Origin: Lacinutrix sp. 5H-3-7-4
GTDB lineage: Bacteria; Bacteroidota; Bacteroidia; Flavobacteriales; Flavobacteriaceae
NCBI RefSeq assembly: GCF_000211855.2
Contig: NC_015638.1
Location: forward strand, 1,426,001-1,490,000
DNA length: 64,000 bases
Direction: 5' to 3'
Both the position numbers and the translations under genes were made by a program. Below, in pieces: positions 15,942 through 25,600 of this stretch (the first letter of the stretch is position 1; every line of letters starts with the position of its first letter). Under the pieces are notes generated by a model. That model ran no database searches and had not been told where the DNA came from. It saw only the letters and a list, made by a program, of their open reading frames with translations.

Positions 15942-16506
15942 AAGAAGTTGTAGATACTGTTTTTGTTGAAATATGTATGCCTTCACTATTAAATAAAAAC
16001 TCTTTTAAAAGGTAGTTGTTGCCTGTTTTTATTTCTGCAATTATTTCTAAGTTTGGATTTTGTTTAAAATCACCATTTAAAGTGGCTTTTATAAATTCTT
16101 CTTGGCTTTGTTTGTGTTTAAAAACATACTGCTTTTGTGTTTTTTTTAGTTTATGCTTTGAGTAATTTTTCTCTAAAAACCTATTAATTTTATTAAGTAT
16201 TCGCCTATCAATTTTTTTGTTTTTAACCGTAATTTCTATGTCTTCTAATGTACCTTCTTTAGAAAACTCTATGCTGTATTTTTGTTTTTTATATTTAAAT
16301 TTTGCTTCATAGCTTACTTTATTACTATCTGTTTCTTTGTAAAGTTTTATTTTTTTTTCAAACTGTTTTATTATGTTTAAAGATGGTGTTGCTGTTTTAG
16401 GAAACTGTTGTTGTTCTATTTTTTCTTCTTTTTCATTTTTAGTTTGAGCATAACAACAAGAAAAAAAACAGATAAAAAGGATTATTAAAATTTTATACTT
16501 CTTCAT
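15922..16506 (-). CDS. Secreted protein of unknown function
   Basis: 194 residues. Signal peptide MKKYKILIILFICFFSCCYAQ, ending in either a type I site (YAQ) or a lipobox-like SCC. The mature part is Lys-rich and mixed alpha/beta (SYEAKFKYKKQKYSIEFSKEGTLEDIEITV), somewhat like PepSY/BLIP-type periplasmic domains, but I cannot name a family. It overlaps tag by 14 bases upstream and the DUF2490 gene by 20 downstream. The pairing with an outer-membrane barrel suggests a joint envelope role. Confidence 0.75.
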   Translation of the reverse strand: MKKYKILIILFICFFSCCYAQTKNEKEEKIEQQQFPKTATPSLNIIKQFEKKIKLYKETDSNKVSYEAKFKYKKQKYSIEFSKEGTLEDIEITVKNKKIDRRILNKINRFLEKNYSKHKLKKTQKQYVFKHKQSQEEFIKATLNGDFKQNPNLEIIAEIKTGNNYLLKEFLFNSEGIHISTKTVSTTSYGHVLY

Positions 16507-17056
16507 ATCTAAAACAATTTACTTCGTGGTCATTTACTAAACCTGTGGCTTGTAAAAAAGCATACACAACTGTTGAGCCAACAAATTTATAACCTCTTTT
16601 TTTTAAAGCTTTACTAATAGTGTCGCTTAGCTTGGTGTTTGCTGGTGCATTTTTATAATTTTTAACATTGTTTTTAATTGGTGTATGGTTTACAAAACTC
16701 CATATATAATTGCTAAAACTACCAAATTCCTCTTGAGTTTTAATAAATGCCTGAGCATTTGTAACGGCTGCATTTACTTTTAATTTATTTCTAATTATAC
16801 CTTCGTTATTTAATAACTCTTCAATTTTATCTTGTTTATAATTTGCGATTTTTAAGTAGTTAAAACTATCGAAAGCTTGTTTAAAATTCTCACGTTTTCG
16901 CAAAATTGTAATCCAACTTAATCCAGCTTGAAACGTTTCTAAAATTAAAAATTCAAAAAAAACATTGTCATCATGAACAGGTACAGCCCATTCTGTGTCG
17001 TGGTACTTTTCATAAAGTTCATCACCAGTACACCAGCCACATTTGTGTTTTTTCAT
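16493..17056 (-). CDS. tag: DNA-3-methyladenine glycosylase I
   Basis: 187 residues. KCGWCTGDELYEKYHDTEWAVP at the N-terminus and NDHEVNCFRY at the C-terminus carry the Cys/His zinc site of Tag. GLSWITILRKRENFKQAF is the conserved helix lining the base pocket. It excises 3-methyladenine from alkylated DNA. First gene of a three-gene overlapping minus-strand operon. Confidence 0.96.
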   Translation of the reverse strand: MKKHKCGWCTGDELYEKYHDTEWAVPVHDDNVFFEFLILETFQAGLSWITILRKRENFKQAFDSFNYLKIANYKQDKIEELLNNEGIIRNKLKVNAAVTNAQAFIKTQEEFGSFSNYIWSFVNHTPIKNNVKNYKNAPANTKLSDTISKALKKRGYKFVGSTVVYAFLQATGLVNDHEVNCFRYEEV

Positions 17057-17136
17057 ATTTGTAAGGAATTTTAAAAATTACTACTAATGTAAGAACTGTA
17101 ATTTAGAAAACTTAGAAATTACAGTATTTTTACACT

Positions 17137-17760
17137 ATGGAAACACTACAAAATACAGATTTAAAACGCATTATAGATCAAAGTTTAAATAAAGCAATTT
17201 CTTACCAAGCTTATAGAGATTTGGTTGAAGAATTAGTGGAAACAAAATTGAATACAGGAAACGATATCACCGAAGCTTTAGTAAATTACACTATGCTTAA
17301 CGATAGAAGAATGAAACGCTGGGATAAAACGGTAAAAGTATCTGAAGTTGTAAAACAAGAAGTTTCAAACTTAAAGATTAATCAAACTTGGTTAGTAATT
17401 ACAGAGAGTTGGTGTGGTGATGCAGCTCATGTTATGCCCGTGATGAATAAGGTTGCAGAATTAAATAGTGGGATAGACTTTAAAGTTGTACTTCGTGATG
17501 AAAACGACGACTTGATGAATAGGTTTTTAACCAATGGAGGAAAATCTATACCTAAATTAATAATTATAGATAACGATAGTAATGAGGTTTTAGATTCTTA
17601 CGGTCCAAGACCAAGTACAGCAACAAAATTAGTTACAGATTATAAGGCTAAACATGGTAGTTTAACACCGGAATTTAAAGAAGATTTACAACGTTGGTAT
17701 AATAAAGATAAAGGTCAAACAGCAATTAAGGATTTGGTTAATATTTTAAAAGCCAGTTAA
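17137..17760 (+). CDS. Thioredoxin-like protein with a single active-site cysteine
   Basis: 207 residues. After a helical N-terminal region, WLVITESWCGDAAHVMPVMNKV holds the thioredoxin active-site helix with Cys-Gly-Asp-Ala in place of CxxC, so only one catalytic cysteine remains. The cis-Pro loop is KSIPKLIIID. No signal peptide, hence cytosolic. Similar WCGDA proteins occur widely in Bacteroidota. Reductase activity through a mixed disulfide is possible but unproven. Confidence 0.85.
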   Translation: METLQNTDLKRIIDQSLNKAISYQAYRDLVEELVETKLNTGNDITEALVNYTMLNDRRMKRWDKTVKVSEVVKQEVSNLKINQTWLVITESWCGDAAHVMPVMNKVAELNSGIDFKVVLRDENDDLMNRFLTNGGKSIPKLIIIDNDSNEVLDSYGPRPSTATKLVTDYKAKHGSLTPEFKEDLQRWYNKDKGQTAIKDLVNILKAS

Positions 17761-17767
17761 TTAAAGC

Positions 17768-18493
17768 TTATTTGCCTTTAAAATAAAATGTAATAGTTCC
17801 TATTTGAGATTTTTTAGACGAAGGATTAAAATGCGCATTTTTAGCATAATCTAAGGCATAGTCTTGCAGGCAAGAATTAGTTGAGTTTGAAGCGTTATTA
17901 ATAGCTGTTTTAATAACTTTTCCTGTATTAGAAACTGTTATGTTTACTACTATTTTTCCGCTAGATTCACATAAATAAACAGGTACAGGTAAAAAAGTAT
18001 CTGTTCTACCTTTTAAAGAATATAGTATAGAACTGTTTTTATTAGCAGAGGCTTCAGTACTACTATTTGCAGAGGCATTAGCACGTTTTTTTAAAATAGA
18101 ATTTACACCATTAAAAGAGGTTAATTCTTGTTTGTTTACCGTGTTTTTAGCTTTGGTTTTAGTAGCTTTATTTATTTTAAAATCATTATGTTCTCTATTT
18201 TCTAATCGAGGATCTATAAAGTCTTCAGGTGGAGCTATAGGTTTATAAGCTTGAGCAAAATGCTTATATTTTTTTGTCTCATTATAAGCTTTATTTGTGC
18301 TTTTGCTATTTTGTAACTCGTTTTGTTTTTGCTTTTCTGTTGTTTCAACAACTTCTACAGGTGTTATGTCTATTAGAGTTTCAGAAACCTGTACATTGTA
18401 TTTAAACATATCTAAACTCAATATACCAAGTACTAAAGTTCCTGCAATTAAAAAAGTTATGGCTAATGCCTTATGTGAGTTTTTAAATTTCAA
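17768..18493 (-). CDS. TonB-like energy transducer
   Basis: 241 residues. An N-terminal anchor (about 9-30), a Lys/Asn-rich periplasmic linker, and a TonB C-terminal domain: GKIVVNITVSNTGKVIKTAINNA, then LQDYALDYAKNAHFNPSSKKSQIGTITFYFKG. The linker lacks the usual Pro-Glu/Pro-Lys repeats. TonB proteins pass proton-motive energy from ExbBD to outer-membrane receptors. It lies 77 bases past truB on the same strand and may be read from the same transcript. Confidence 0.82.
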   Translation of the reverse strand: MKFKNSHKALAITFLIAGTLVLGILSLDMFKYNVQVSETLIDITPVEVVETTEKQKQNELQNSKSTNKAYNETKKYKHFAQAYKPIAPPEDFIDPRLENREHNDFKINKATKTKAKNTVNKQELTSFNGVNSILKKRANASANSSTEASANKNSSILYSLKGRTDTFLPVPVYLCESSGKIVVNITVSNTGKVIKTAINNASNSTNSCLQDYALDYAKNAHFNPSSKKSQIGTITFYFKGK

Positions 18494-18570
18494 AATTAAA
18501 TTTATAATAGATTGGGTTTCTTATGTTATATATACGTATAAACCGCTTTTTGAAGATGTTATTGCAAAAG

Positions 18571-19269
18571 TTATTCCGTTTTTTTAGGTAATGCAGTAAT
18601 AAAACTTTCAATAGAAAGTGCATTTTCAACATTAAAATCTCCAATTTTCGTTCGGCGTAAAACAGAAAGGTGTCCACCAGAATTTAGTGCTTTTCCAAAA
18701 TCGTTTGCTAAAGAACGTATGTAGGTACCTTTGCTGCAAACTACTCTAAAATCTACAGTGTTTTCTTTAATATTTGTGATCTCGAAAGCGTTTATAGTAA
18801 TTTTTCTAGATTTTATTTCAACATCTTCACCAGCACGTGCAAATTCATACAGTCTTTTTCCATCTTTTTTTAATGCTGAAAAAACAGGTGGAAATTGGTC
18901 TATTTCACCAATAAACTGTTTGGTTGTTTGGTGTATTAAATAGTTAGTGATATGGCTTGTAGAAAATGTTTTGTTTATTTCGGTTTCTAAATCAAAAGAT
19001 GGAGTTGTACTACCTAAAACAATTGTACCTGTGTATTCTTTTATTTGACCTTGAAATGTATTTATTTGCTTGGTCATTTTTCCTGTGCAAATAACTAGTA
19101 ATCCTGTGGCTAAAGGATCTAGAGTACCAGCATGACCAACTTTAATTTTTTTTATTTTAAAGGCTTGTTTAATCTCCCAACGTAATTTATTTACAACTTG
19201 AAATGACGTCCAATTTAACGGCTTGTCTATTAGCAAAACTTGTCCTGCTTGGTAATCTTCAAGAGTCAT
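18571..19269 (-). CDS. truB: tRNA pseudouridine(55) synthase TruB
   Basis: 232 residues. GHAGTLDPLATGLLVICTGKMTK contains the catalytic Asp. KEYTGTIVLG and FPPVFSALKKDGKRLYEFARAG are further TruB motifs. It is shorter than the 300-residue E. coli enzyme because the C-terminal PUA domain is essentially absent, common in Bacteroidota. Makes psi55 in the T loop of tRNAs. Eight bases from uppP, same operon. Confidence 0.96.
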   Translation of the reverse strand: MTLEDYQAGQVLLIDKPLNWTSFQVVNKLRWEIKQAFKIKKIKVGHAGTLDPLATGLLVICTGKMTKQINTFQGQIKEYTGTIVLGSTTPSFDLETEINKTFSTSHITNYLIHQTTKQFIGEIDQFPPVFSALKKDGKRLYEFARAGEDVEIKSRKITINAFEITNIKENTVDFRVVCSKGTYIRSLANDFGKALNSGGHLSVLRRTKIGDFNVENALSIESFITALPKKTE

Positions 19270-19276
19270 AAATTAA

Positions 19277-20071
19277 TTAGTTTAAAATTGAAAAAATTAT
19301 GGCAATTATACCTACAATTACACAGTATAAAGCAAAGTAAGAAAGTTTGCTTTTTTTAACTAAAGCAATCATCCAGGTACAGGCTACTAATCCAGATATA
19401 AAAGCTGCAATAAAACCAGCAATAATGGCAACAGAATTTTGACTGTTAAAATTTAGGTCGCCACTTAAAACATCTTTAGCAATTTTACCAAATATTAAAG
19501 GAACAACCATTAAAAAAGAAAATCTTGCGGCTTTGGTTTTATCGTTACCTAATAGTACAGAGGTAGAAATTGTTGCGCCGCTTCTTGAAATACCAGGAAG
19601 CATAGCTATTGCTTGAGAAACACCAATAATTAAAGCATCTTTAAAGCCTACTTTTTTGTGTGTGTTTTTAGCTTTATCTGCTAAAAATAGTAGTGCCGCG
19701 GTAACTAATAACATACAACCTACTAACATAATATTACTACCAAATAGTTGCTCTAATTGTTCTTCAAAAAAAACACCTACAATAACTGCAGGTATCATAG
19801 AAATTATAATTTTTATAGCAAAACGATGATCACTATTAACGGCAGGTTTAAATAAACCTTTAATAATTTCAAAAATATCTTTTCTAAAAACTACAATAGT
19901 ACTTAATGCTGTAGCAAAATGCAGTACTACTGTAAATAAGAGGCTTTCTTCTGGTATGGAGTTGTCGCCAAGAATGGCTTTGCCAAGTTCTAGATGGCCA
20001 CTAGAGGATACAGGTAAAAATTCTGTTAAACCTTGTATAATTCCTAAAATAATTGAGTCTATAATGTCCAT
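19277..20071 (-). CDS. uppP: Undecaprenyl-diphosphatase
   Basis: 264 residues, about eight transmembrane helices. GIIQGLTEFLPVSSSGHLEL and LPGISRSGATIS are the two signature motifs holding the active-site Glu, His and Arg. It recycles undecaprenyl diphosphate for peptidoglycan and O-antigen synthesis in the inner membrane. Conserved position between DUF3098 and truB. Confidence 0.97.
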   Translation of the reverse strand: MDIIDSIILGIIQGLTEFLPVSSSGHLELGKAILGDNSIPEESLLFTVVLHFATALSTIVVFRKDIFEIIKGLFKPAVNSDHRFAIKIIISMIPAVIVGVFFEEQLEQLFGSNIMLVGCMLLVTAALLFLADKAKNTHKKVGFKDALIIGVSQAIAMLPGISRSGATISTSVLLGNDKTKAARFSFLMVVPLIFGKIAKDVLSGDLNFNSQNSVAIIAGFIAAFISGLVACTWMIALVKKSKLSYFALYCVIVGIIAIIFSILN

Positions 20072-20088
20072 AGCGTAAGTAATGGAAA

Positions 20089-20709
20089 TTAAATTTTATC
20101 GGTTAAAACTTTTGGTAAAAGTCTTTCTAAAAATGCTTTTTGATTTTTTTCTACAACTATAAAATTCCAGTTGTCTTTGCCGTTTGGCGATATAGCATAT
20201 GCTTGTTTTTCGGCATAAATTTCAAAAAACTGTGTCTTTTCATCATACTTTACATTGTTTTCGCCAAAGGTTTGTTGTAAAGCCATTTTAGTTAAACTTA
20301 GTTGTAATTCTTGAGATTCTGCTTTTTCTTCTTCAGTTTCATCTTCGTTTTCATCATCTTGAGCATTTATTTTCATAAACATGACATTAGAATATTGAAG
20401 CATAGCATAAAACTTGCCTTCAATTTTTTCAGCATCGTTAACCTCGTGTATTTTAGCGTCTTCTAATTTAAATTCAATTCCTGGAGTATTAAAAGTTTGT
20501 TCCATAACCCTAACCATTTGGTCTCTTGGTATAATTTTAAACAAGTCTTCGCTTACATAATCCATAGATTTATTAAAATCCATACTTGTAATGGCATCTA
20601 AATAATCGTTGAATTGAGTTTTTATTTCGCTTTTATAATCTTGAGAATAACTTACTACACTAATACAAAGAAGACATAGTGTAACGAGTTGTTTTTTTAA
20701 TAGCGTCAT
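20089..20709 (-). CDS. Secreted protein of unknown function
   Basis: 206 residues. Signal peptide MTLLKKQLVTLCLLCISVVSYSQ. The mature region is acidic with a DDENEDETEEEKAES stretch in the middle and an NTF2/DUF3828-like feel (N-terminal helices FNDYLDAITSMDFNKSMDYV, then strands GKFYAMLQYSNVMFMKI). No firm family. It lies between DUF3098 and uppP, gaps 2 and 17 bases, so cotranscribed. Confidence 0.75.
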   Translation of the reverse strand: MTLLKKQLVTLCLLCISVVSYSQDYKSEIKTQFNDYLDAITSMDFNKSMDYVSEDLFKIIPRDQMVRVMEQTFNTPGIEFKLEDAKIHEVNDAEKIEGKFYAMLQYSNVMFMKINAQDDENEDETEEEKAESQELQLSLTKMALQQTFGENNVKYDEKTQFFEIYAEKQAYAISPNGKDNWNFIVVEKNQKAFLERLLPKVLTDKI

Positions 20710-20711
20710 GT

Positions 20712-20975
20712 TTAGTTAGTGTCTTTAGATCGTGTAAGAATAGCATAAATTTGAACTCCAAATCCTGCCAGAATTAATGTTGGCGCTAAGTGAATGCGTC
20801 TCCAGTTAAATATGTCTTCATTAAAAACATTTGGGTCGTCGCTGCCTCCACCAGACATTAAAATAAATCCTATGACAATAAGTGCTAAACCAATAAACAT
20901 AAATTTATAGTTGCGTTTTCCAAATATAAATTCGCTTTTATGCTCTTCGGTATCTTTACGTTTTTGTTCTCCCAC
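20712..20975 (-). CDS. DUF3098 inner-membrane protein
   Basis: 87 residues. A charged N-terminus, the DUF3098 signature EFIFGKRNYKFMFIGLALIVIGFILMSGGG with the first helix, then RRIHLAPTLILAGFGVQIYAIL as the second. Small two-helix protein repeatedly found beside ftsX and uppP in Bacteroidota, suggesting an envelope or division-linked role. Function unknown. Confidence 0.9.
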   Translation of the reverse strand: MGEQKRKDTEEHKSEFIFGKRNYKFMFIGLALIVIGFILMSGGGSDDPNVFNEDIFNWRRIHLAPTLILAGFGVQIYAILTRSKDTN

Positions 20976-20981
20976 GGTATA

Positions 20982-21347
20982 TTACTTAAGTTCTGAAAAA
21001 ATAATTTCGTCACCAACAGTTATTTGTACGATGTGCCCAGATGTTGCTAAACCGCCAAGAACTTTTGGTAAGTGCAAAGTAACGGTTTTATTTAAAACTT
21101 TTACACGTAATGAATCTAAATTTAGTCCGCGTTCTAATCCTCTACTTATATAGTATAGATCTCCATTTCTGTTTTCTAAAACAATATTATTTGTAACGTC
21201 TCTTTGAATGTCTGTAATTTTTCCAGTTTCAACGCTACAAAATTTTGCTTTTGTTCTTGGTTGTTTAATGCTTGTAAATAACTGGTAACTTAAAAAAACA
21301 AGCCAACCAATAGCAATTATAATTATTACTATTAAAGTGTTTTTCAT
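20982..21347 (-). CDS. Single-span membrane protein of unknown function
   Basis: 121 residues. Hydrophobic N-terminal anchor (residues 3-23), then a soluble domain rich in strands (GKITDIQRDVTNNIVLENRNGDLYYIS, TVTLHLPKVLGG, HIVQITVGDEIIF) that could be a small beta barrel. Most likely periplasmic. Sits between ftsX and DUF3098, six bases before DUF3098. No family recognised. Confidence 0.7.
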   Translation of the reverse strand: MKNTLIVIIIIAIGWLVFLSYQLFTSIKQPRTKAKFCSVETGKITDIQRDVTNNIVLENRNGDLYYISRGLERGLNLDSLRVKVLNKTVTLHLPKVLGGLATSGHIVQITVGDEIIFSELK

Positions 21348-21366
21348 ATTTAAAAAGAATTTAGTT

Positions 21367-21519
21367 TTAATCGTAAATTCCTCTTAAATGATTGTTATTA
21401 GTGTCTACCTTATCTATTTTAACATATTTGGTAGAAAATTCGTTTGTTTCTTTATGTGATAAAAGTACTATTGAAGTAATCGCAACGATACCTATAAATA
21501 CAAATGTTACTCGTTTCAT
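21367..21519 (-). CDS. Small membrane-anchored protein, 50 residues
   Basis: Read by hand in the gap between ftsX and the 121-residue gene: ATG at 21519 to TAA at 21367. The first 21 residues (MKRVTFVFIGIVAITSIVLLS) are a hydrophobic anchor. The tail is hydrophilic, with KYVKIDKVDTNNNHLRG. Same strand as the block, 19 bases before the next start. The size makes it uncertain, but signal-like start and composition support a real gene. Confidence 0.55.
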   Translation of the reverse strand: MKRVTFVFIGIVAITSIVLLSHKETNEFSTKYVKIDKVDTNNNHLRGIYD

Positions 21520-21645
21520 AATTTGAAATTTTAATGATGAATAAAAAGTATTGGTATAGTCAGATATATAAATTTTGGTTAAGTAAAGATAACCGGATAT
21601 GTGTTTAAATATTGTTAATAGGTAAGTTAAACATTGTTAAACTTA

Positions 21646-22521
21646 TTAATATAACTTATCTGTATTTAAGTTTAAAAAACGCTGTGTAGCGAAAAAAGTA
21701 GAAATCCATGTAATAAAAATACCTAATAGAAAAACGACTGCAAATAAAGCTATTATAAATACAGGTTTGCTTAATAATGTTAATTCAGGAAACATTTTAT
21801 CTACATAATAAAGTACAATGGCCATACCAATTAAAGCTAAAACAGCACCAACAATACCAAGTTTTACACTTCTCCATATAAAAGGTTTTCTAATAAAACG
21901 CTTAGTAGCACCAACCATTTGCATGGTTTTAATTGTAAAACGTTTAGAGTATACTGCTAACCTTATAGAGCTATTAATTAATAAAACAGCAATTAGTGTA
22001 AATAAAGCGCTTAAAAGTAATACCCAAAAACTAATTTTTTTAACGTTGTCGTTCATTAAATTAACTAAGTCATTATCATAACTAACTTCGTCTACAAAGT
22101 TTTTTGTTAAAGCTTCGTCTGCAATTGTTTGTAATTTTGCCGAGGTTACAAAATCTGCTTTCAAATTTACATCTATAGAGTTTTTTAACGGGTTACTACC
22201 TAAAAAATCCATAAAATCTTCACCGCTTTCTTCTTTCATAAACTCTGCCGCTTGATCTTTAGAAACAAAAGCAGTAGACTTAACATAATCTGCCATTGCT
22301 AAACTTTTTTCAAGCTGTTTAATTTCAACCTCTTTTGCTGTATCCTTTAAAAATATAGTAACGGTAACTTGCTCTTTAAAATGATCTGCCACTTTTTTTG
22401 CATTTAATACCAAAAGACCTAATAAACCCAGTAAAAATAAAACTAAGCCAATACTTAACACAACAGAGAAGTATGATGAAATTAAACGACGTTTTTGGAA
22501 TTTATCAAAAGATGAGCTCAT
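21646..22521 (-). CDS. ftsX: Cell division protein FtsX
   Basis: 291 residues. TM1 (about 20-40), a periplasmic extracellular-loop domain (residues 45-165, VTIFLKDTAKEVEIKQLEKSL), then three helices including the FtsX core FTIKTMQMVGATKRFIRKPF. With FtsE it couples ATP hydrolysis to peptidoglycan hydrolase activation at the septum. ftsE is not adjacent. First gene of the block running to truB. Confidence 0.95.
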   Translation of the reverse strand: MSSSFDKFQKRRLISSYFSVVLSIGLVLFLLGLLGLLVLNAKKVADHFKEQVTVTIFLKDTAKEVEIKQLEKSLAMADYVKSTAFVSKDQAAEFMKEESGEDFMDFLGSNPLKNSIDVNLKADFVTSAKLQTIADEALTKNFVDEVSYDNDLVNLMNDNVKKISFWVLLLSALFTLIAVLLINSSIRLAVYSKRFTIKTMQMVGATKRFIRKPFIWRSVKLGIVGAVLALIGMAIVLYYVDKMFPELTLLSKPVFIIALFAVVFLLGIFITWISTFFATQRFLNLNTDKLY

Positions 22522-22633
22522 AAATAGAGTTTAGATTTAACGGTAAAAATAATAAAGAAAAAGAAAACTATCTTGAAAAGATAAAAGTCTTTTATTTTCA
22601 AAAAAAATTAATTTATAATTACAATAACAACGC

Positions 22634-22670
22634 TTAAACTTTCAACACTATTATAGAAAGTTTAAATTTG
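22634..22670 (+). promoter_or_regulatory. leuS promoter -7 with an overlapping inverted repeat
   Basis: TAAATTTG (22663-22670) fits TAnnTTTG. A ten-base inverted repeat, TTAAACTTTC (22634-22643) and GAAAGTTTAA (22656-22665), with a 12-base spacer covers the promoter core and runs into the -7 element. Confidence 0.45.
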
Positions 22671-22697
22671 CCGTTTTATAAGCAGAAAATCAAGACA

Positions 22698-25600
22698 ATG
22701 CAATACGATTTTAATAGAATAGAACAAGACTGGCAAAAATACTGGGCAGAAAATCAAACTTTTAAAGCCTCAAACAATAGCGATAAACCAAAATATTACG
22801 TACTAGATATGTTTCCTTATCCATCTGGAGCAGGATTACACGTTGGGCATCCTTTAGGATATATTGCTAGTGATATTTATGCACGTTACAAACGCCATAA
22901 AGGTTTTAATGTATTACATCCTCAAGGTTATGATAGCTTTGGTTTACCTGCAGAGCAATACGCTATTCAAACTGGGCAGCATCCAGCAGTAACTACAGAA
23001 ACAAATATAAAAACCTACCGTAGGCAATTAGACCAAATTGGTTTTAGTTTCGATTGGAGTAGAGAAGTGCGTACAAGTAATCCAGAATATTATAAATGGA
23101 CACAATGGATATTTATTCAATTATTCGAATCGTATTATTGCAATAATGATAATAAAGCCAAGGATATAAAGGAGTTGGTGTCTATTTTTTCTTCAGAAGG
23201 AAATAGTAATGTAAATGTTGCTTGTGATGATGATGTAGAAGAATTTACAGCCGAAGAATGGAATAGCTTTTCAGCAGAAAAACAACAAGAAATACTATTA
23301 AAATACAGACTAACGTATTTGGCTGAAACCGAAGTAAACTGGTGTCCTGTTTTAGGAACCGTTTTAGCTAACGATGAAATTGTAAACGGCGTTTCAGAAC
23401 GTGGCGGACATCCAGTTGTTCGTAAAAAAATGACGCAATGGAGTATGCGTATTTCTGCCTATGCCGAAAGACTTTTACAAGGCTTAGAAGATATAGATTG
23501 GACAGATTCATTAAAAGAAACACAACGTAACTGGATAGGAAAATCTGTTGGAGCAAGTGTAACATTTAATGTAAAAGAGCACCAAGAAACAATTGAGGTT
23601 TTCACCACAAGACCAGATACTATTTTTGGAGTTAGTTTCATGACATTAGCGCCAGAGCACGAACTGGTATCACAAATTACAACGCCAGAACAAAAAGCAG
23701 AAGTAGAAGCCTACATAGAAAAAACAGCCAAACGCAGTGAACGTGATCGTATGGCAGATGTAAAAACAATTTCTGGAGTGTTTACAGGAGCTTATGCTCA
23801 GCATCCATTTACAAAAGAACCAATTCCAATCTGGATTGGCGATTACGTATTAGCAAGTTACGGTACAGGAGCAGTAATGGCAGTACCATGTGGAGACCAA
23901 AGAGATTACGATTTTGCTAAACATTTTAATATAAATATTCCTAATATTTTTGATGGAGTAGATATTAGCCAAGAAGCTTTTGCAGGAAAAGATGGTGTTA
24001 AAATTGCAAACAGCGATTTTTTAAATGGCATGAATTATAAAAAAGCAAGCAAGCGTGCTATTTATGAGTTAGAACAATTAGGACAAGGCGAAGGCAAAAC
24101 TAACTATAGATTACGTGATGCTGTATTCTCAAGACAACGTTATTGGGGAGAACCATTTCCAGTATATTATGTAAATGGTATGCCACAAATGATTGATAAA
24201 GCACATTTGCCAGTAACACTTCCAGAGGTAGAAAAATATTTACCAACCGAAGAAGGCGAGCCACCATTAGGTCGTGCAGATGTTTGGGCTTGGGATACAA
24301 GTGCAAACCAAGTAGTTTCTAACGATAAAATAGATAATAAAACCGTTTTCCCACTAGAACTCAATACGATGCCAGGTTGGGCAGGAAGCTCGTGGTACTT
24401 TTTCCGTTATATGGAAGAAGCCGCAAATAGAGGCGATGTTTTTGCAAGTGAAAACGCACTAAAATATTGGGAAAATGTAGATTTATACATTGGCGGAGCA
24501 GAACACGCAACAGGCCATTTATTATACTCTCGTTTTTGGGTAAAATTACTTAAAGATCGTGGCTTTGTAAATGTTGAAGAACCTTTTAAAAAGCTAATAA
24601 ACCAAGGTATGATTCTTGGTACTAGTGCTTTTGTTTATAAAATTGGAGCAGTCTCTTTAAGGAATCTCAAAGGGAAAACTGAAAAAAGTTATAAAATTTC
24701 TGGTTCTCCAGAGTTTTATCAAAAAACAAATTTATTAATTTCTAAGAATTTATTTTTTGAAAGTTTAGGGTATAATCAAAAAGCACCTAGCTCTAATGTT
24801 AAAGGAGATGGTTTTCATGATATTTCAATAAAAAATAAATTATTTGATTTTATCTGTAAAGAATTTAAATTTACTACAGAGCAAATTGATAAAATTGAGA
24901 GTGAAGAGCTTATAATAACTTATCATTTTTCTTTTACTAGATCTTTTGTTGGTTATGTAGATTCGTCTGATAATTTGATGATTGATGATTTTTTAAATGA
25001 TAATATGAACAACGATCTTCTAGACGCAAAAATCATAAAAGAAGAAGATAGCACATTTAAAGTTGGTCGTGAAGTAGAAAAAATGTCCAAATCTAAATAC
25101 AATGTTGTAAATCCAGACGATATTGTAAGAGATTATGGAGCAGACAGTTTACGTCTATACGAAATGTTTCTTGGACCTTTAGAGCAATACAAGCCTTGGA
25201 ACACAGCAGGAATTACAGGAGTTCATGGGTTCTTAAAAAAACTATGGAAACTTTATGTCGATGAAAATGGTTTAAAAGTAAACAATGCAGAACCAACAAA
25301 AGACAACTTAAAAACCTTACATAAAACCATTAAAAAAGTAGAAGAAGATATAGAGAATTTTTCTTTCAATACATCGGTTTCTACGTTTATGATAGCTGTA
25401 AACGAGCTTGGAGCTCAAAAATGTACAAGTAAAGAAATATTAGAACCATTATTAGTTTTAGTATCACCTTACGCACCACACATAGCTGAAGAATTGTATA
25501 AAATGCTTGGTAATAGCGGCTCTATTTCTACTGTTACGTTTCCTAAATTTGAAGCTAGCCATTTAGTAGAAAGTAGTAAAAATTATCCAATTTCTTTTAA

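Noticed and set aside
21590-21645. Imperfect inverted repeat after ftsX (GTTAAAC repeated twice)
   Set aside because: Stem has a mismatch and no T-run on the minus strand; more likely a short direct repeat by chance in AT-rich DNA.
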